Shown in pieces: positions 1 to 7,587 of a DNA stretch of 16,377 nt. This stretch comes from Rhodoferax sp. GTDB lineage: Bacteria > Pseudomonadota > Gammaproteobacteria > Burkholderiales > Burkholderiaceae_C. A model generated the notes under the pieces. That model saw only the letters and a list, made by a program, of their open reading frames with translations, made no database searches and had not been told where the DNA came from. How positions within the stretch are numbered: the stretch's first letter is position 1; every line of letters starts with the position of its first letter. A program made the translations under genes and the position numbers. The DNA lies in NCBI GenBank assembly GCA_028711355.1, contig JAQTSL010000041.1, positions 1 to 16,377 on the forward strand, in the 5' to 3' direction.

Positions 1-534
1 ATCGCCGAACAGATGGGCATTGCGGGTTCCGCCATGCAGGCGCTGATTGCCGGCAGCTTTTTGCACGATGTCGGCAAGATCGGTGTTCCAGATGCGAGTC
101 TGCTTAAACCCGGCAAACTGGACGACGCTGAAATGACCGTCATGCGCACCCATGTTGATCTGGGCAAGGACATTGTGGTGGGTGCCGGCTGGCTTGACGG
201 TGCGCAGGACGTGGTAGCCTGCCACCACGAAAAATTCAACGGCAGCGGCTACCCGGCTCGGCTATCGGGGTCAGACATCCCGCTGTCGGCGCGCATCTTT
301 GCCGTGGCCGACGTATTTGACGCGCTGTGCTCCAAGCGCCCCTACAAAGAACCGATGAGCTTTGAAGCCAGCATGGCGATTCTGGCAAATGACACTGGTA
401 GCCACTTCGACCCAACGGTCATGGCCGTTTTTAACCCGATGGCGCGCAGCATCTATGACCAGTTGGCGCTGTGCGATGAAGAGGCGGCGCGCCAACTGCT
501 GCAAGAACGGGTACGGAATCACTTTGAGAAATAG
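1..534 (+). CDS. HD-GYP domain protein, C-terminal part (5' end outside window)
   Basis: The reading frame is open from base 1, so the start and any N-terminal receiver or sensor domain lie outside the window. The visible 177 codons form most of an HD-GYP domain. The HD motif appears as LHDVGKIG (around bases 61-84), followed by HHEKFNGSGYP (about 223-255), which is the HHExxxGxGYP signature, and then FAVADVFDAL (about 298-327). HD-GYP proteins are metal-dependent phosphodiesterases that hydrolyse cyclic di-GMP and are often the output domain of response regulators, so a REC-HD-GYP architecture is plausible but not visible here. All signature residues are present, so I infer an active enzyme. 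The gene ends 19 bases before tgt on the same strand and may share its transcript, although no functional link with tgt is obvious. Confidence 0.9.
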   Translation: MAEQMGIAGSAMQALIAGSFLHDVGKIGVPDASLLKPGKLDDAEMTVMRTHVDLGKDIVVGAGWLDGAQDVVACHHEKFNGSGYPARLSGSDIPLSARIFAVADVFDALCSKRPYKEPMSFEASMAILANDTGSHFDPTVMAVFNPMARSIYDQLALCDEEAARQLLQERVRNHFEK

Positions 535-553
535 CGCAAAGACAATCGGGCCC

Positions 554-1759
554 ATGCTTAAATTTGACCTGCTCACTACCGACCCGGCCCGCCCAGAATT
601 AGGTTATGCCGGCAGCCACGCCCGCCGTGGCACCCTCACGCTCAACCACGGCGTGGTGCAAACCCCCATCTTCATGCCGGTCGGTACCTATGGCACGGTC
701 AAGGGCGTGGCGCCCAACAGCCTGGACGATATGGGCGCGCAAATCATTCTGGGTAACACCTTTCACCTGTGGCTGCGCCCCGGGCTGGATGTGCTGCAAA
801 GTTTTGGCGGGCTGCATGGTTTTGAGCGCTGGAACAAGCCGATCCTGACCGACTCGGGCGGCTTTCAGGTCTGGAGCCTGGGCGCGATGCGCAAAATCAC
901 CGAACAAGGCGTGCACTTTGCCAGCCCGGTCAACGGCGACAAACTGTTCATGTCGCCCGAAGTGTCGATGCAAATCCAGACCGTACTCAATTCGGACATT
1001 GCGATGCAGCTCGACGAGTGCACGCCGTATCTGTCGGTAGAGCCCAAAACCAAAGGACAAATCACGACTGAAACTGAGGCGCGCAAAAGCATGGAAATGA
1101 GCCTGCGCTGGGCCCAGCGCAGCCAGGCCGAATTTGCCCGACTGGGCAACCCGAACGCCCTTTTTGGCATTGTGCAAGGCGGTATGTTTGAGCACCTGCG
1201 GCAACAGTCACTAGACGCGCTGGTGGCGCTGGACTTGCCCGGCTACGCCGTGGGCGGAGTCAGTGTGGGCGAACCTAAAGACGAAATGCTGCGCATCATG
1301 GCGCACACGCCGCACCGCTTGCCCGCGCACAAACCGCGCTACCTGATGGGCGTGGGCACGCCCGAAGACCTGGTCGATGGGGTGGCTGCCGGGGTTGATA
1401 TGTTTGACTGCGTCATGCCCACCCGCAACGCGCGCAACGGCACACTGTTCACCCGCTATGGCGACCTCAAAATTCGCAACGCGCGCCACCAAACCGATCC
1501 TGCCCCGCTCGACGCCACCTGCACCTGCTACGCCTGCCACGGTCAGACCCGGCCCGACGGCAGCGTCAGCGGTGGTTTTAGCCGCGCCTATTTGCACCAC
1601 CTGGACCGCTGCGGTGAAATGCTCGGCCCGATGCTGCTGACCATCCACAACCTGCACTACTACCTGAATCTGATGGCCGAGGTTCGGGCCGCGCTCGATG
1701 CTGGCCGCTTTGGCGCGTTTCAAGCGCAGTTCAAAGACGATCGGGCCCGCGGGGTCTGA
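554..1759 (+). CDS. tgt: tRNA-guanine(34) transglycosylase
   Basis: This 401-aa protein matches the Tgt family along its whole length. The enzyme swaps guanine-34 in the anticodon wobble position of Asp, Asn, His and Tyr tRNAs for the queuosine precursor preQ1. Visible hallmarks are GNTFHLWLRPG, TDSGGFQ with the catalytic Asp at about residue 100, GIVQGGMF, and DMFDCVMPTRNARNG with the nucleophilic Asp at about residue 285. The zinc site is CxCxxC at residues 323-328 plus a His in the TIHN motif at about residue 365. The stretch between the third Cys and that His seems some ten residues longer than I remember for Zymomonas Tgt. I start the gene at the ATG at 554, because the frame further upstream overlaps the HD-GYP gene and reads as non-family sequence. 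It ends convergently with the restriction gene, with only 12 bases between stop codons. Confidence 0.97.
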   Translation: MLKFDLLTTDPARPELGYAGSHARRGTLTLNHGVVQTPIFMPVGTYGTVKGVAPNSLDDMGAQIILGNTFHLWLRPGLDVLQSFGGLHGFERWNKPILTDSGGFQVWSLGAMRKITEQGVHFASPVNGDKLFMSPEVSMQIQTVLNSDIAMQLDECTPYLSVEPKTKGQITTETEARKSMEMSLRWAQRSQAEFARLGNPNALFGIVQGGMFEHLRQQSLDALVALDLPGYAVGGVSVGEPKDEMLRIMAHTPHRLPAHKPRYLMGVGTPEDLVDGVAAGVDMFDCVMPTRNARNGTLFTRYGDLKIRNARHQTDPAPLDATCTCYACHGQTRPDGSVSGGFSRAYLHHLDRCGEMLGPMLLTIHNLHYYLNLMAEVRAALDAGRFGAFQAQFKDDRARGV

Positions 1760-1771
1760 GCCGGTTCACAA

Positions 1772-4700
1772 TTAACCAGCACTGGCAAATTGGCGCGCGT
1801 TCAAGCTGCCGGCCCAATCGCCGTCAAACACCAGATCACATTGCACCGACTGCGCCTGCCCCACCAGGTCCAGGTCGCCCACCCGTTGCAGCGATGCATC
1901 GGCAAAGGCCTGGGTCAAACGTGCCAGCAGCGCCTGCTTGTAGCGCGTGTCGTTGGCGCCAGCCAGGTGCAGGCCTTTGGTTTCCAGCACCACCAGTTTG
2001 GCATCGCCTGCCGTGCCGAGGCGGGCAAAGACAAAGTCGGGATAGACCTTGTTGCGCTTCCAGCCCTGCAAGCCGTATTGGGTTTTGGCCACGTTGCGGT
2101 GCCACCATTGCAGCGCCGCCTGGCAGTCCAGATAGCAGGCCACGTCGCGCTCCAGGGCGCTGTCGGTCAGCGCGGTAATGGCTGGCTCGAACAGACTTTT
2201 TTCAATCACCTGCCCGTCATCACGCGCCATCAGATGCGGTTTGCCAGATAAGGGCAAGCTGAAACCAGCGGGAATCTCATAGTCGGTGGTATCGGCCCGC
2301 AGCCTGAATTCAATCTGCCCGCTGGCCACGCCCGCATCAAACACCGCCTGCGCCAACCGGTCGCGCTCGGCCTCCAGGTCGATGCGCAGGCGCTCCAACA
2401 GCGACGCACTGCTGGCGGCAAGGGCGCGCGCGTCATAGGTTTGCAGCAGCCGCGCGCACACCGCATCGACCCAGGCCCACAGCCACCAGGCGTTGGAGGC
2501 AATGTCCAGCAGGCCGCGCACCAGCCGGGCGCGGTCCAGCGCCAGCTCAACCCCCACTGTCTTTTGTCGTGGCACCGCCTGCGGGTGCGCCAGCACGTCC
2601 AGCCCCACTTGCAACTGCGTGCCCAACTGGACCATATGGCCCGGCGTGCCCGCACCGGCGGCCCAAACGGAGGCGTCGGGCGCCCATTCGCGCGCCAAAG
2701 CAGCCGTTTGCACACCAGCCCAATCCACTTGCGACAGGATGTCGCTGTCGTAACTCAGCTCGCGGCGCGCCAACTCGCCGCCAGCCGATGCGGCCGCCTC
2801 GACCCAGGTCACGCGCGGCAAAAAGATGCGCAGCGGCGCAAAGGCAGCCCGGCGTTTGAACGTGACCGGTTTGGGCGCGGCCGGGTCAGATTCGTCGCCA
2901 TGAACCGCCAGCGCCAGATCGCCCATGCCTTCGGTCTCCAGTGACTGCTTGATGGCACTGATCACCGCGCCAGTTTTCGCGTCAAAACACAGCACATAAC
3001 AAGCATCCAGCGCAGCGCGCCCGGTCTTGGTCACATGCGGCAGCCGCAGGATGCGCCCCATCAACTGCGTCATGGCCCGCATCTCTTTGCCCGCTGCCAG
3101 CGCGCACAGCACGTACGCAAACGGGCAGTCCCAGCCCTCTTGCAACGCCTGCTTGGTGATGATGGCGCGAATCTCGCACGTGGGGCTCAACAGGTCCAGG
3201 TTCTCAGGCGCTTTCAGTTCGTCCTTGTCTGAGGTTTTGATAGCAATTTGCGCTTGGGTCATACCCAGTTGCAGCAGAAAAGCCTTGGCATCTTCGGCGT
3301 GAATAAAACCACTCTCGCGCTGGTCTTTGCCGGTGCGTTCCACCTGCACCAGCAAAATCGGGCGGATGGTGCGGTTGGTCTCGGCCTGTAATGCCGCCGC
3401 TTCCACCGCCAGCGTGTTGAGCCGGTCCAGGCTGGCGGCCAGGCAGCTTTGCCAGTCGCTCCAGGGGCGCAAATCAACGTTGATCGGCAGCTTGATCATC
3501 TCGGCCGCTTCCAGGTCGGTGCCACGCACATCGACCAGAATGTTCGAACCCGATACTGCCTTGCCCGCCTTTTCAGAGCCGATACGCGGCGTGGCGGAAA
3601 GCTCCAGCATGAAACACGGGTTAAAGCCGTCCAGCGTGCGCAGCGCGTTTTCTGAATACGCATGGTGTCCCTCGTCAATCACCACCATCGGCGCTACCAG
3701 CCGCAGCACATTGCCGAGCGAGCTTTTGACAATGCTGCCCTTGGTGGCGCGCGCCTCGGCCTGGCTGGTGCCCCACGAGGTGTAAGCATCCAGATTGGGC
3801 ACGGCTTGCAGCAATTGCCAATGCGCTTCAATGTCGTCCTCACGCGGGGTGAATCCCAGCACGTTGCCCCGGTCGCGAAAGGCTTTGAGCTTGCGTTGCG
3901 CCTCATCCTTGCGGGCGGCAGATTGCAGCATCAGCAGCATCACGCACAGGTGGCTGTCCATATCCAGCCGGGTCAGGGAAGAGTCTTTTTCCAGAATCTT
4001 GACCCGGCCCGCACCCGCCGTGTTGAGCATCTGGCGGTACGGGTGGTCGCGGTTGGCCAACGTTTTAAGCGTCTGGCGGTAAATGGCTTCGTTGGGCACG
4101 ATCCACAGCACCAGCCCGGTGTGCCGTGCCAGGTAGCTTGAAAAAACCCGGCCCACACTGGCTGCAGCCAGCAGTGTTTTGCCGCCGCCGGTCGGAATTT
4201 TCAGACACACGTTCGGAATGGCCCGACCCGCTCCGTCGAAGCGGCTGGAGTGCGGCTGCTTGGCAAACGTGGGTGGCAGCAGGCCCTGCGCCTTCAGGGC
4301 GGCCCAGGTCTTTTTGGGGAAGTCGCCCGCCTCGCGCAACAAATCCGCTGTATTTTCCATAGCACGCAGCGCTTGAACAATGGGGACTGACTGGGCTTTT
4401 TGTTGTTTAAGTTCGGCTAAGAACTTGTCGAGCTGCCCCAGCACGGTGGTTTGAAATTCCTTGAGCTGGGTAGCGGCCAGCGCCGGGGCTTGCACGGCGT
4501 GGCGGCGCGGCTGCCAAAAGAGTTTGCGGTCGCGTCGTATTTCAGACTGAAACAGCGGGTCTTGAACACTTTGCCACCAGACAACGTCGGTACGGTAGAT
4601 CAGTTCCAGGTTTTCAATCTGACGCCGAAGCGCACGAAACTGGTCAAGCGTCATTTCTGGCGCATCCACTGCCAGATCGATATCCGAAGACGGACGCGCA

Positions 4701-4843
4701 GCGCCCGTGGCGCGCGAACCAAAAACCCAAACCGCATCCAGCCCCGGGAAAGTCTCAAAAACAGACAGTAATTTGGTGACAGTATTTGCCGCAACACCAA
4801 AATGTGGCTGGACAACCACGCCTCCTACATTCGGCTCAGTCAT
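1772..4843 (-). CDS. res: MntA-type nucleotidyltransferase fused to type III restriction subunit (Res)
   Basis: This is one uninterrupted 1023-aa frame with two recognisable parts. Residues 1 to about 113 form a minimal nucleotidyltransferase: VFGSRATGAARPSSDIDLAV contains the exact GSX10DXD motif (G42-S43, D54, D56) and a third Asp at D86. MntA antitoxins of this fold AMPylate a partner HEPN toxin. Residues from about 125 to 1023 are a full Res subunit. Its SF2 helicase motifs are Walker A PTGGGKT (217-223), DEGH (390-393), SATP (416-419), a motif-V-like segment ALQEGWDCP and QLMGRILR (about 593-600). A PD-(D/E)XK nuclease follows, with PD at 935-936 and ETK at 954-956. Type III Res proteins usually begin near the QLKEFQ segment (about residue 126), so the N-terminal domain is extra. 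The start overlaps the HEPN stop by 8 bases, implying coupled translation. I see no ribosome-binding site at the internal GTG (residue 117) that would give a separate Res. Confidence 0.93.
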   Translation of the reverse strand: MTEPNVGGVVVQPHFGVAANTVTKLLSVFETFPGLDAVWVFGSRATGAARPSSDIDLAVDAPEMTLDQFRALRRQIENLELIYRTDVVWWQSVQDPLFQSEIRRDRKLFWQPRRHAVQAPALAATQLKEFQTTVLGQLDKFLAELKQQKAQSVPIVQALRAMENTADLLREAGDFPKKTWAALKAQGLLPPTFAKQPHSSRFDGAGRAIPNVCLKIPTGGGKTLLAAASVGRVFSSYLARHTGLVLWIVPNEAIYRQTLKTLANRDHPYRQMLNTAGAGRVKILEKDSSLTRLDMDSHLCVMLLMLQSAARKDEAQRKLKAFRDRGNVLGFTPREDDIEAHWQLLQAVPNLDAYTSWGTSQAEARATKGSIVKSSLGNVLRLVAPMVVIDEGHHAYSENALRTLDGFNPCFMLELSATPRIGSEKAGKAVSGSNILVDVRGTDLEAAEMIKLPINVDLRPWSDWQSCLAASLDRLNTLAVEAAALQAETNRTIRPILLVQVERTGKDQRESGFIHAEDAKAFLLQLGMTQAQIAIKTSDKDELKAPENLDLLSPTCEIRAIITKQALQEGWDCPFAYVLCALAAGKEMRAMTQLMGRILRLPHVTKTGRAALDACYVLCFDAKTGAVISAIKQSLETEGMGDLALAVHGDESDPAAPKPVTFKRRAAFAPLRIFLPRVTWVEAAASAGGELARRELSYDSDILSQVDWAGVQTAALAREWAPDASVWAAGAGTPGHMVQLGTQLQVGLDVLAHPQAVPRQKTVGVELALDRARLVRGLLDIASNAWWLWAWVDAVCARLLQTYDARALAASSASLLERLRIDLEAERDRLAQAVFDAGVASGQIEFRLRADTTDYEIPAGFSLPLSGKPHLMARDDGQVIEKSLFEPAITALTDSALERDVACYLDCQAALQWWHRNVAKTQYGLQGWKRNKVYPDFVFARLGTAGDAKLVVLETKGLHLAGANDTRYKQALLARLTQAFADASLQRVGDLDLVGQAQSVQCDLVFDGDWAGSLNARQFASAG

Positions 4844-5240
4844 CTCGCTCCAACCTTGTCAGCAATTTGCGGATCAATATTGCAGCGCTTTGACGAACTG
4901 AAGCCGCAATCGCCACAGCTAACGCCTCGTCATAGGCGTGACTAATGTCATTACGGCTTTGTCGCAGGGCATCCCAGCCCGTTGGGTCATCAATCAATTC
5001 AGCCTGAAATCCACCCCTCAAAATGGCCACTGCGTAGTCTGGCACTTGCATGCCACGTTGCGACAGCGCAGCGTGCAGACAGTTCATCACAATCTCAAAC
5101 GTAAAGACAAAACTCAACAACAAAGAGTCCCTGGACTTTTTGTCGCCCGTGTCAGTCGCAACAGCTTCGTCAAACGCGGCAAGGGCTTTGCGCCCCTTGG
5201 CCAGCAAGACTTGCAGAGAAACAATTTCCTTAGACTTCAT
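4836..5240 (-). CDS. HEPN-domain protein, HI0074 / HepT-like (probable RNase toxin partner of the MNT domain)
   Basis: This 134-aa all-alpha protein resembles the HI0074 'nucleotidyltransferase substrate-binding' family, a branch of the HEPN superfamily. The stretch around SFVFTFEIVMNCL (residues 43-55) and IDDPTGWDALRQSRNDISHAYDE (about 83-105) follow that family's pattern. R96, H101 and Y103 form an exact RX4HXY motif. In characterised HepT/MntA pairs, Arg and His make up the RNase active site, and the Tyr is AMPylated by MntA, which neutralises the toxin. Here the matching MntA-type domain is the N-terminus of the next gene (res), whose start overlaps this stop by 8 bases. The start lies 3 bases after the mod stop, with a GAGGGG-type ribosome-binding site inside the end of mod. 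I therefore infer a toxin-antitoxin pair embedded in a restriction operon. Actual RNase activity and target are unproven; a non-toxic substrate-binding role is the alternative. Confidence 0.88.
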   Translation of the reverse strand: MKSKEIVSLQVLLAKGRKALAAFDEAVATDTGDKKSRDSLLLSFVFTFEIVMNCLHAALSQRGMQVPDYAVAILRGGFQAELIDDPTGWDALRQSRNDISHAYDEALAVAIAASVRQSAAILIRKLLTRLERDD

Positions 5241-5243
5241 CTT

Positions 5244-7304
5244 TCACCCCTCCCGGTACAGCGCAAACGGCAGTGGCGCGTAGTCCACGCCGTATTCCAG
5301 CAACTGCTTGTTGCTCAGGTATTTGGCCGGTGCAAACACCAGATGGCGCTTGGCCATTGACGTTTTCTTACTATTATTTACAGAGCTATCAGCGCTTTCT
5401 GCGTAAGCGCTAGAGGCTGATTTTTCATATGACATTCCCCAGTCTGCAAAGGCCTTGGCGCGGCTCAGTGTGAGCGCCGCTTCGGGCGATTTGAGGAACA
5501 GCAAGTCGGGCTGGTAGATCAGCCACACATGCGCGTCTTGCGCCTCGCCCAGGTAGAACGGCGGCGCGTCTTTGGGCGCTGGCAGTAGCGTGCCGCCGGT
5601 GGCGGTGTGGAACAGCCAGGCACCCAGTGCGTCAAAACTGGGCAGGGATTCGCCTGAGAGCAGTTTTTCAATGTCCAGCGGGTCGCCCAGCGTGCAGTAG
5701 GTGAATTCGCCGCCCAGTCCGTCAACCCGCTCGGAAATACGCTTTTCGCCTTCCACCTTGAGGATGCCGTCTTTGAGCTCGACGTTGAGTTTGTGGAAGC
5801 GCTTTTTTTGCGTGCGGTCCGCTGAGAGACTGAGGGGCACTACGCTCTTGCTCTGTTGGGCGTGGCCCGTTGGCAGGCTGGGGGGCAGGGCGTTCTGCTG
5901 CGTGTCCCCCGCCCGCTTTGCGGGCTCCTCCTTTACCTCCGCAGAACGCCCTGCCCCCCAACCTGCCAGCTCCATTTGCGGTGAATCTTCGGCAAAACCT
6001 TCTTTGACCTTGATGGCGTCGATCTTGGCCAGCCAATCGGCGGCTTTTTTGAACTGGGTGAAGTTGATTTTTTCTTCCAGCAGCGTCTCGCGCTGGGTGC
6101 CGACCCAGGAGTAACCCTTGATGGCGCGACGCACGCGCTCGGCGGTAAGTTTGTCGGCATAAGGCTCGCCCTCGATCAGGATGAACTTACGATGGCCGCC
6201 GTCTTTGGCGTTGGCCTTGAGCACGGCATGGGCGGTGGTACCGCTGCCGGCGAAGCTGTCGAGGATGAGCGAGTCGGGTTCACTGGCCAGTTCCAGAATG
6301 CGCTCGATCAGGGCCACCGGCTTGGGTGTGATGGTGCTTTCCTGATCTTTCAGCACGCCCATTTCGAGCAGCGTTTTTTTGGCATCTTGTGTGTGACCCA
6401 CTTCGTCGTAAAACCAGAGGGTTTGGGGCGTGCGGCCTTGCTTGACATCGGTAAGGTAGCGCTTCAACCGAGGTTGGTTCCCACCGTCTTCACCCCACCA
6501 AATTCGTCCATCCGCGTCCATTTCTTTGAACTTTGACTCTTTAACACGCCAATAAGTCCCGGGTGGTGGCCCTTCAATTTCACGCCCATTCGGACACGTA
6601 ATCGAATACGTGCCTTCGCTGTAGTAGTTTCTTGCCGACAGGTCACCCGAAGTCCACGGCCCACGCGGATCGTTGTCGGTGTTTGTAAAGCGATCGTCCA
6701 TTTCCTGCGTTCGCTCCAGCAGGTTTGGCCGCCACAACTTTTTGTCTTTGGCGTAGATCAGGATGTAATCATGGTCCTCGCTAAAAAACTGTGCGGTGTT
6801 CTTGGGCGAAAAATTCTTTTGCCAAACACACGTCGCCACAAAGTTATCCGCGCCAAAAATCTCATCCAGAATACCGCGCGCGTGGTGCACCTCGTTGTCG
6901 TCCAGCGTGATCCAGATCGAGCCGCGCTCTGACAGCAGCTCGCGCAGCAGCACCAGCCGCGGCCACATCATGCACAGCCATTTGTCGTGACGCAGCATGT
7001 CTTCGCCATCGACCGGGTTGGTGCTCAGCCACTCTTTCATGATCGGGCTGTTGACCCCGTCGCTGTAGCACCAGCCTTCGTTGCCGGTGTTGTACGGCGG
7101 ATCGATGAACACCAGATCGACCGCATTGGCGTAGCGCGGCAGCAGGTTTTTGAGGGCGTGCAGGTTGTCGCCGTGGATCACCAAATTGCTGGCCAGATCG
7201 GCCGGGCCAATGCCTTTGGCCGCGTCCACCAGCAGTGGCCGGTAGGGCACGCTCAGGTGGTGGTTATAGACGTATTCTTTGCCCTTGAAAACAATTTCTG
7301 GCAT
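5244..7304 (-). CDS. mod: Type III-like DNA adenine methyltransferase (Mod)
   Basis: This is a 686-aa site-specific DNA methyltransferase. The catalytic motif IV, DPPYNTG (residues 68-74), precedes the SAM-binding motif I, DSFAGSGTT (about 349-357). That order is typical of beta-class amino-methyltransferases, including type III Mod subunits, and DPPY favours N6-adenine. Mod would methylate the site and provide DNA recognition for the Res subunit encoded two genes downstream. I prefer the ATG at 7304 (MPEIVFKGKEY), because the upstream GTG at 7319 adds five unlike-family residues; neither has a strong ribosome-binding site. Two segments look like repeat DNA read as protein: residues about 446-478, from a 28-bp inverted repeat with a 42-base loop, and about 631-646 (SSAYAESADSSVNNSK), from a dispersed repeat. 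Both fall outside the catalytic core and keep the frame. The C-terminal end (VFAPAKYLSNKQLLEYGVDYAPLPFALYR) looks intact. Confidence 0.94.
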   Translation of the reverse strand: MPEIVFKGKEYVYNHHLSVPYRPLLVDAAKGIGPADLASNLVIHGDNLHALKNLLPRYANAVDLVFIDPPYNTGNEGWCYSDGVNSPIMKEWLSTNPVDGEDMLRHDKWLCMMWPRLVLLRELLSERGSIWITLDDNEVHHARGILDEIFGADNFVATCVWQKNFSPKNTAQFFSEDHDYILIYAKDKKLWRPNLLERTQEMDDRFTNTDNDPRGPWTSGDLSARNYYSEGTYSITCPNGREIEGPPPGTYWRVKESKFKEMDADGRIWWGEDGGNQPRLKRYLTDVKQGRTPQTLWFYDEVGHTQDAKKTLLEMGVLKDQESTITPKPVALIERILELASEPDSLILDSFAGSGTTAHAVLKANAKDGGHRKFILIEGEPYADKLTAERVRRAIKGYSWVGTQRETLLEEKINFTQFKKAADWLAKIDAIKVKEGFAEDSPQMELAGWGAGRSAEVKEEPAKRAGDTQQNALPPSLPTGHAQQSKSVVPLSLSADRTQKKRFHKLNVELKDGILKVEGEKRISERVDGLGGEFTYCTLGDPLDIEKLLSGESLPSFDALGAWLFHTATGGTLLPAPKDAPPFYLGEAQDAHVWLIYQPDLLFLKSPEAALTLSRAKAFADWGMSYEKSASSAYAESADSSVNNSKKTSMAKRHLVFAPAKYLSNKQLLEYGVDYAPLPFALYREG
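5369..5417 (+). repeat. Dispersed repeat family A, copy A1 (inside mod)
   Basis: About 50 bases containing AGCTATCAGCGCTT, then AAGCGCTAGAGGC, preceded by an AT-rich ctattattta end. It resembles the copies at 7400-7445, 8180-8228, 13811-13853 and 15852-15900. All share an AT-rich end, an AGCT..GC.CTT core and a terminal (T)CTAGAGGC-like end. From memory this is a very common Comamonadaceae dispersed repeat. Here it is translated in frame within the Mod C-terminal region. Confidence 0.65.
5871..5968. repeat. 28-bp inverted repeat element inside mod (family B)
   Basis: The left arm 5871-5898 and right arm 5941-5968 are reverse complements at 27 of 28 positions, so this is a long near-perfect inverted repeat within a coding region. 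The 42-base loop holds a second small hairpin, GCCCGC-TTT-GCGGGC. The element is read in frame as about 33 residues rich in Ala, Gly, Glu and Pro (roughly residues 446-478 of Mod). It looks like an inserted palindromic element and not conserved protein sequence. Confidence 0.8.
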
Positions 7305-7399
7305 GACGATTGGCGACACAAGTGGGTTGGGCCGGAGCGGCGAGCCAGTTTAGCAGGGGCTCAGGCCGGCCTGCCCGTCCAATCTTATATGCTTTTTAA

Positions 7400-7445
7400 T
7401 GCTCTGACGCTTATCAAATAAGCGCAGATAGCTATTATTTATAGA
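7400..7445 (-). repeat. Dispersed repeat family A, copy A2 (upstream of mod)
   Basis: Read on the minus strand it runs from an AT-rich ctataaataatagctat end through TGCGCTT and AAGCG to CAGAGC, matching the order of elements in the copy at 15852-15900. An internal dyad, gcgcttat-ttg-ataagcg, could form a hairpin. It sits about 100 bases upstream of the mod start, so it may lie in or near that promoter. Confidence 0.55.
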
Positions 7446-7537
7446 GTGATTTGGCACCGGTTGTCTGCGACAACTAACTTCCATGGCACCAAAGTCACCC
7501 CGAAACATGAAATACAGCTTTTTTTGTACAAACCGCA

Positions 7538-7587
7538 GAATTGGGGTCAGAGCCGTTCCGCTGCGCGGCCGGATCTGACCCCAATTC
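7538..7587. repeat. 14-bp perfect inverted repeat (REP-like hairpin)
   Basis: The arms GAATTGGGGTCAGA (7538-7551) and TCTGACCCCAATTC (7574-7587) are exact reverse complements with a 22-base GC-rich loop that can itself pair (GCCG/CGGC). This GGGGTCAGA...TCTGACCCC form is common around REP-type and transposase-associated elements in betaproteobacteria (from memory). It lies downstream of the truncated haemoglobin gene and could also end its transcript, although there is no clear U-tract next to the stem. Confidence 0.75.

Noticed and set aside
1757..1774. Rho-independent terminator between tgt and res
   Set aside because: Only 12 bases separate the convergent stop codons, and I see no stem followed by a T-run there.
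3236..3282. Further family-A-like string (tttgatagcaatttgcgcttggg) in res
   Set aside because: It encodes QAQIAIKTSDKDEL-type sequence that looks like conserved Res protein (IAxKTSxKDEL), so the resemblance to the repeat is probably chance.
4500..4520. Internal GTG (residue 117) as a separate start for Res
   Set aside because: No ribosome-binding site precedes it and the frame is continuous with the complete nucleotidyltransferase domain, so a fusion protein is the simpler reading.
5722..6036. Minus-strand frame overlapping mod in another phase, rich in Arg and Pro
   Set aside because: It exists because of the palindromic insert and high GC; no start signal and no recognisable domain.
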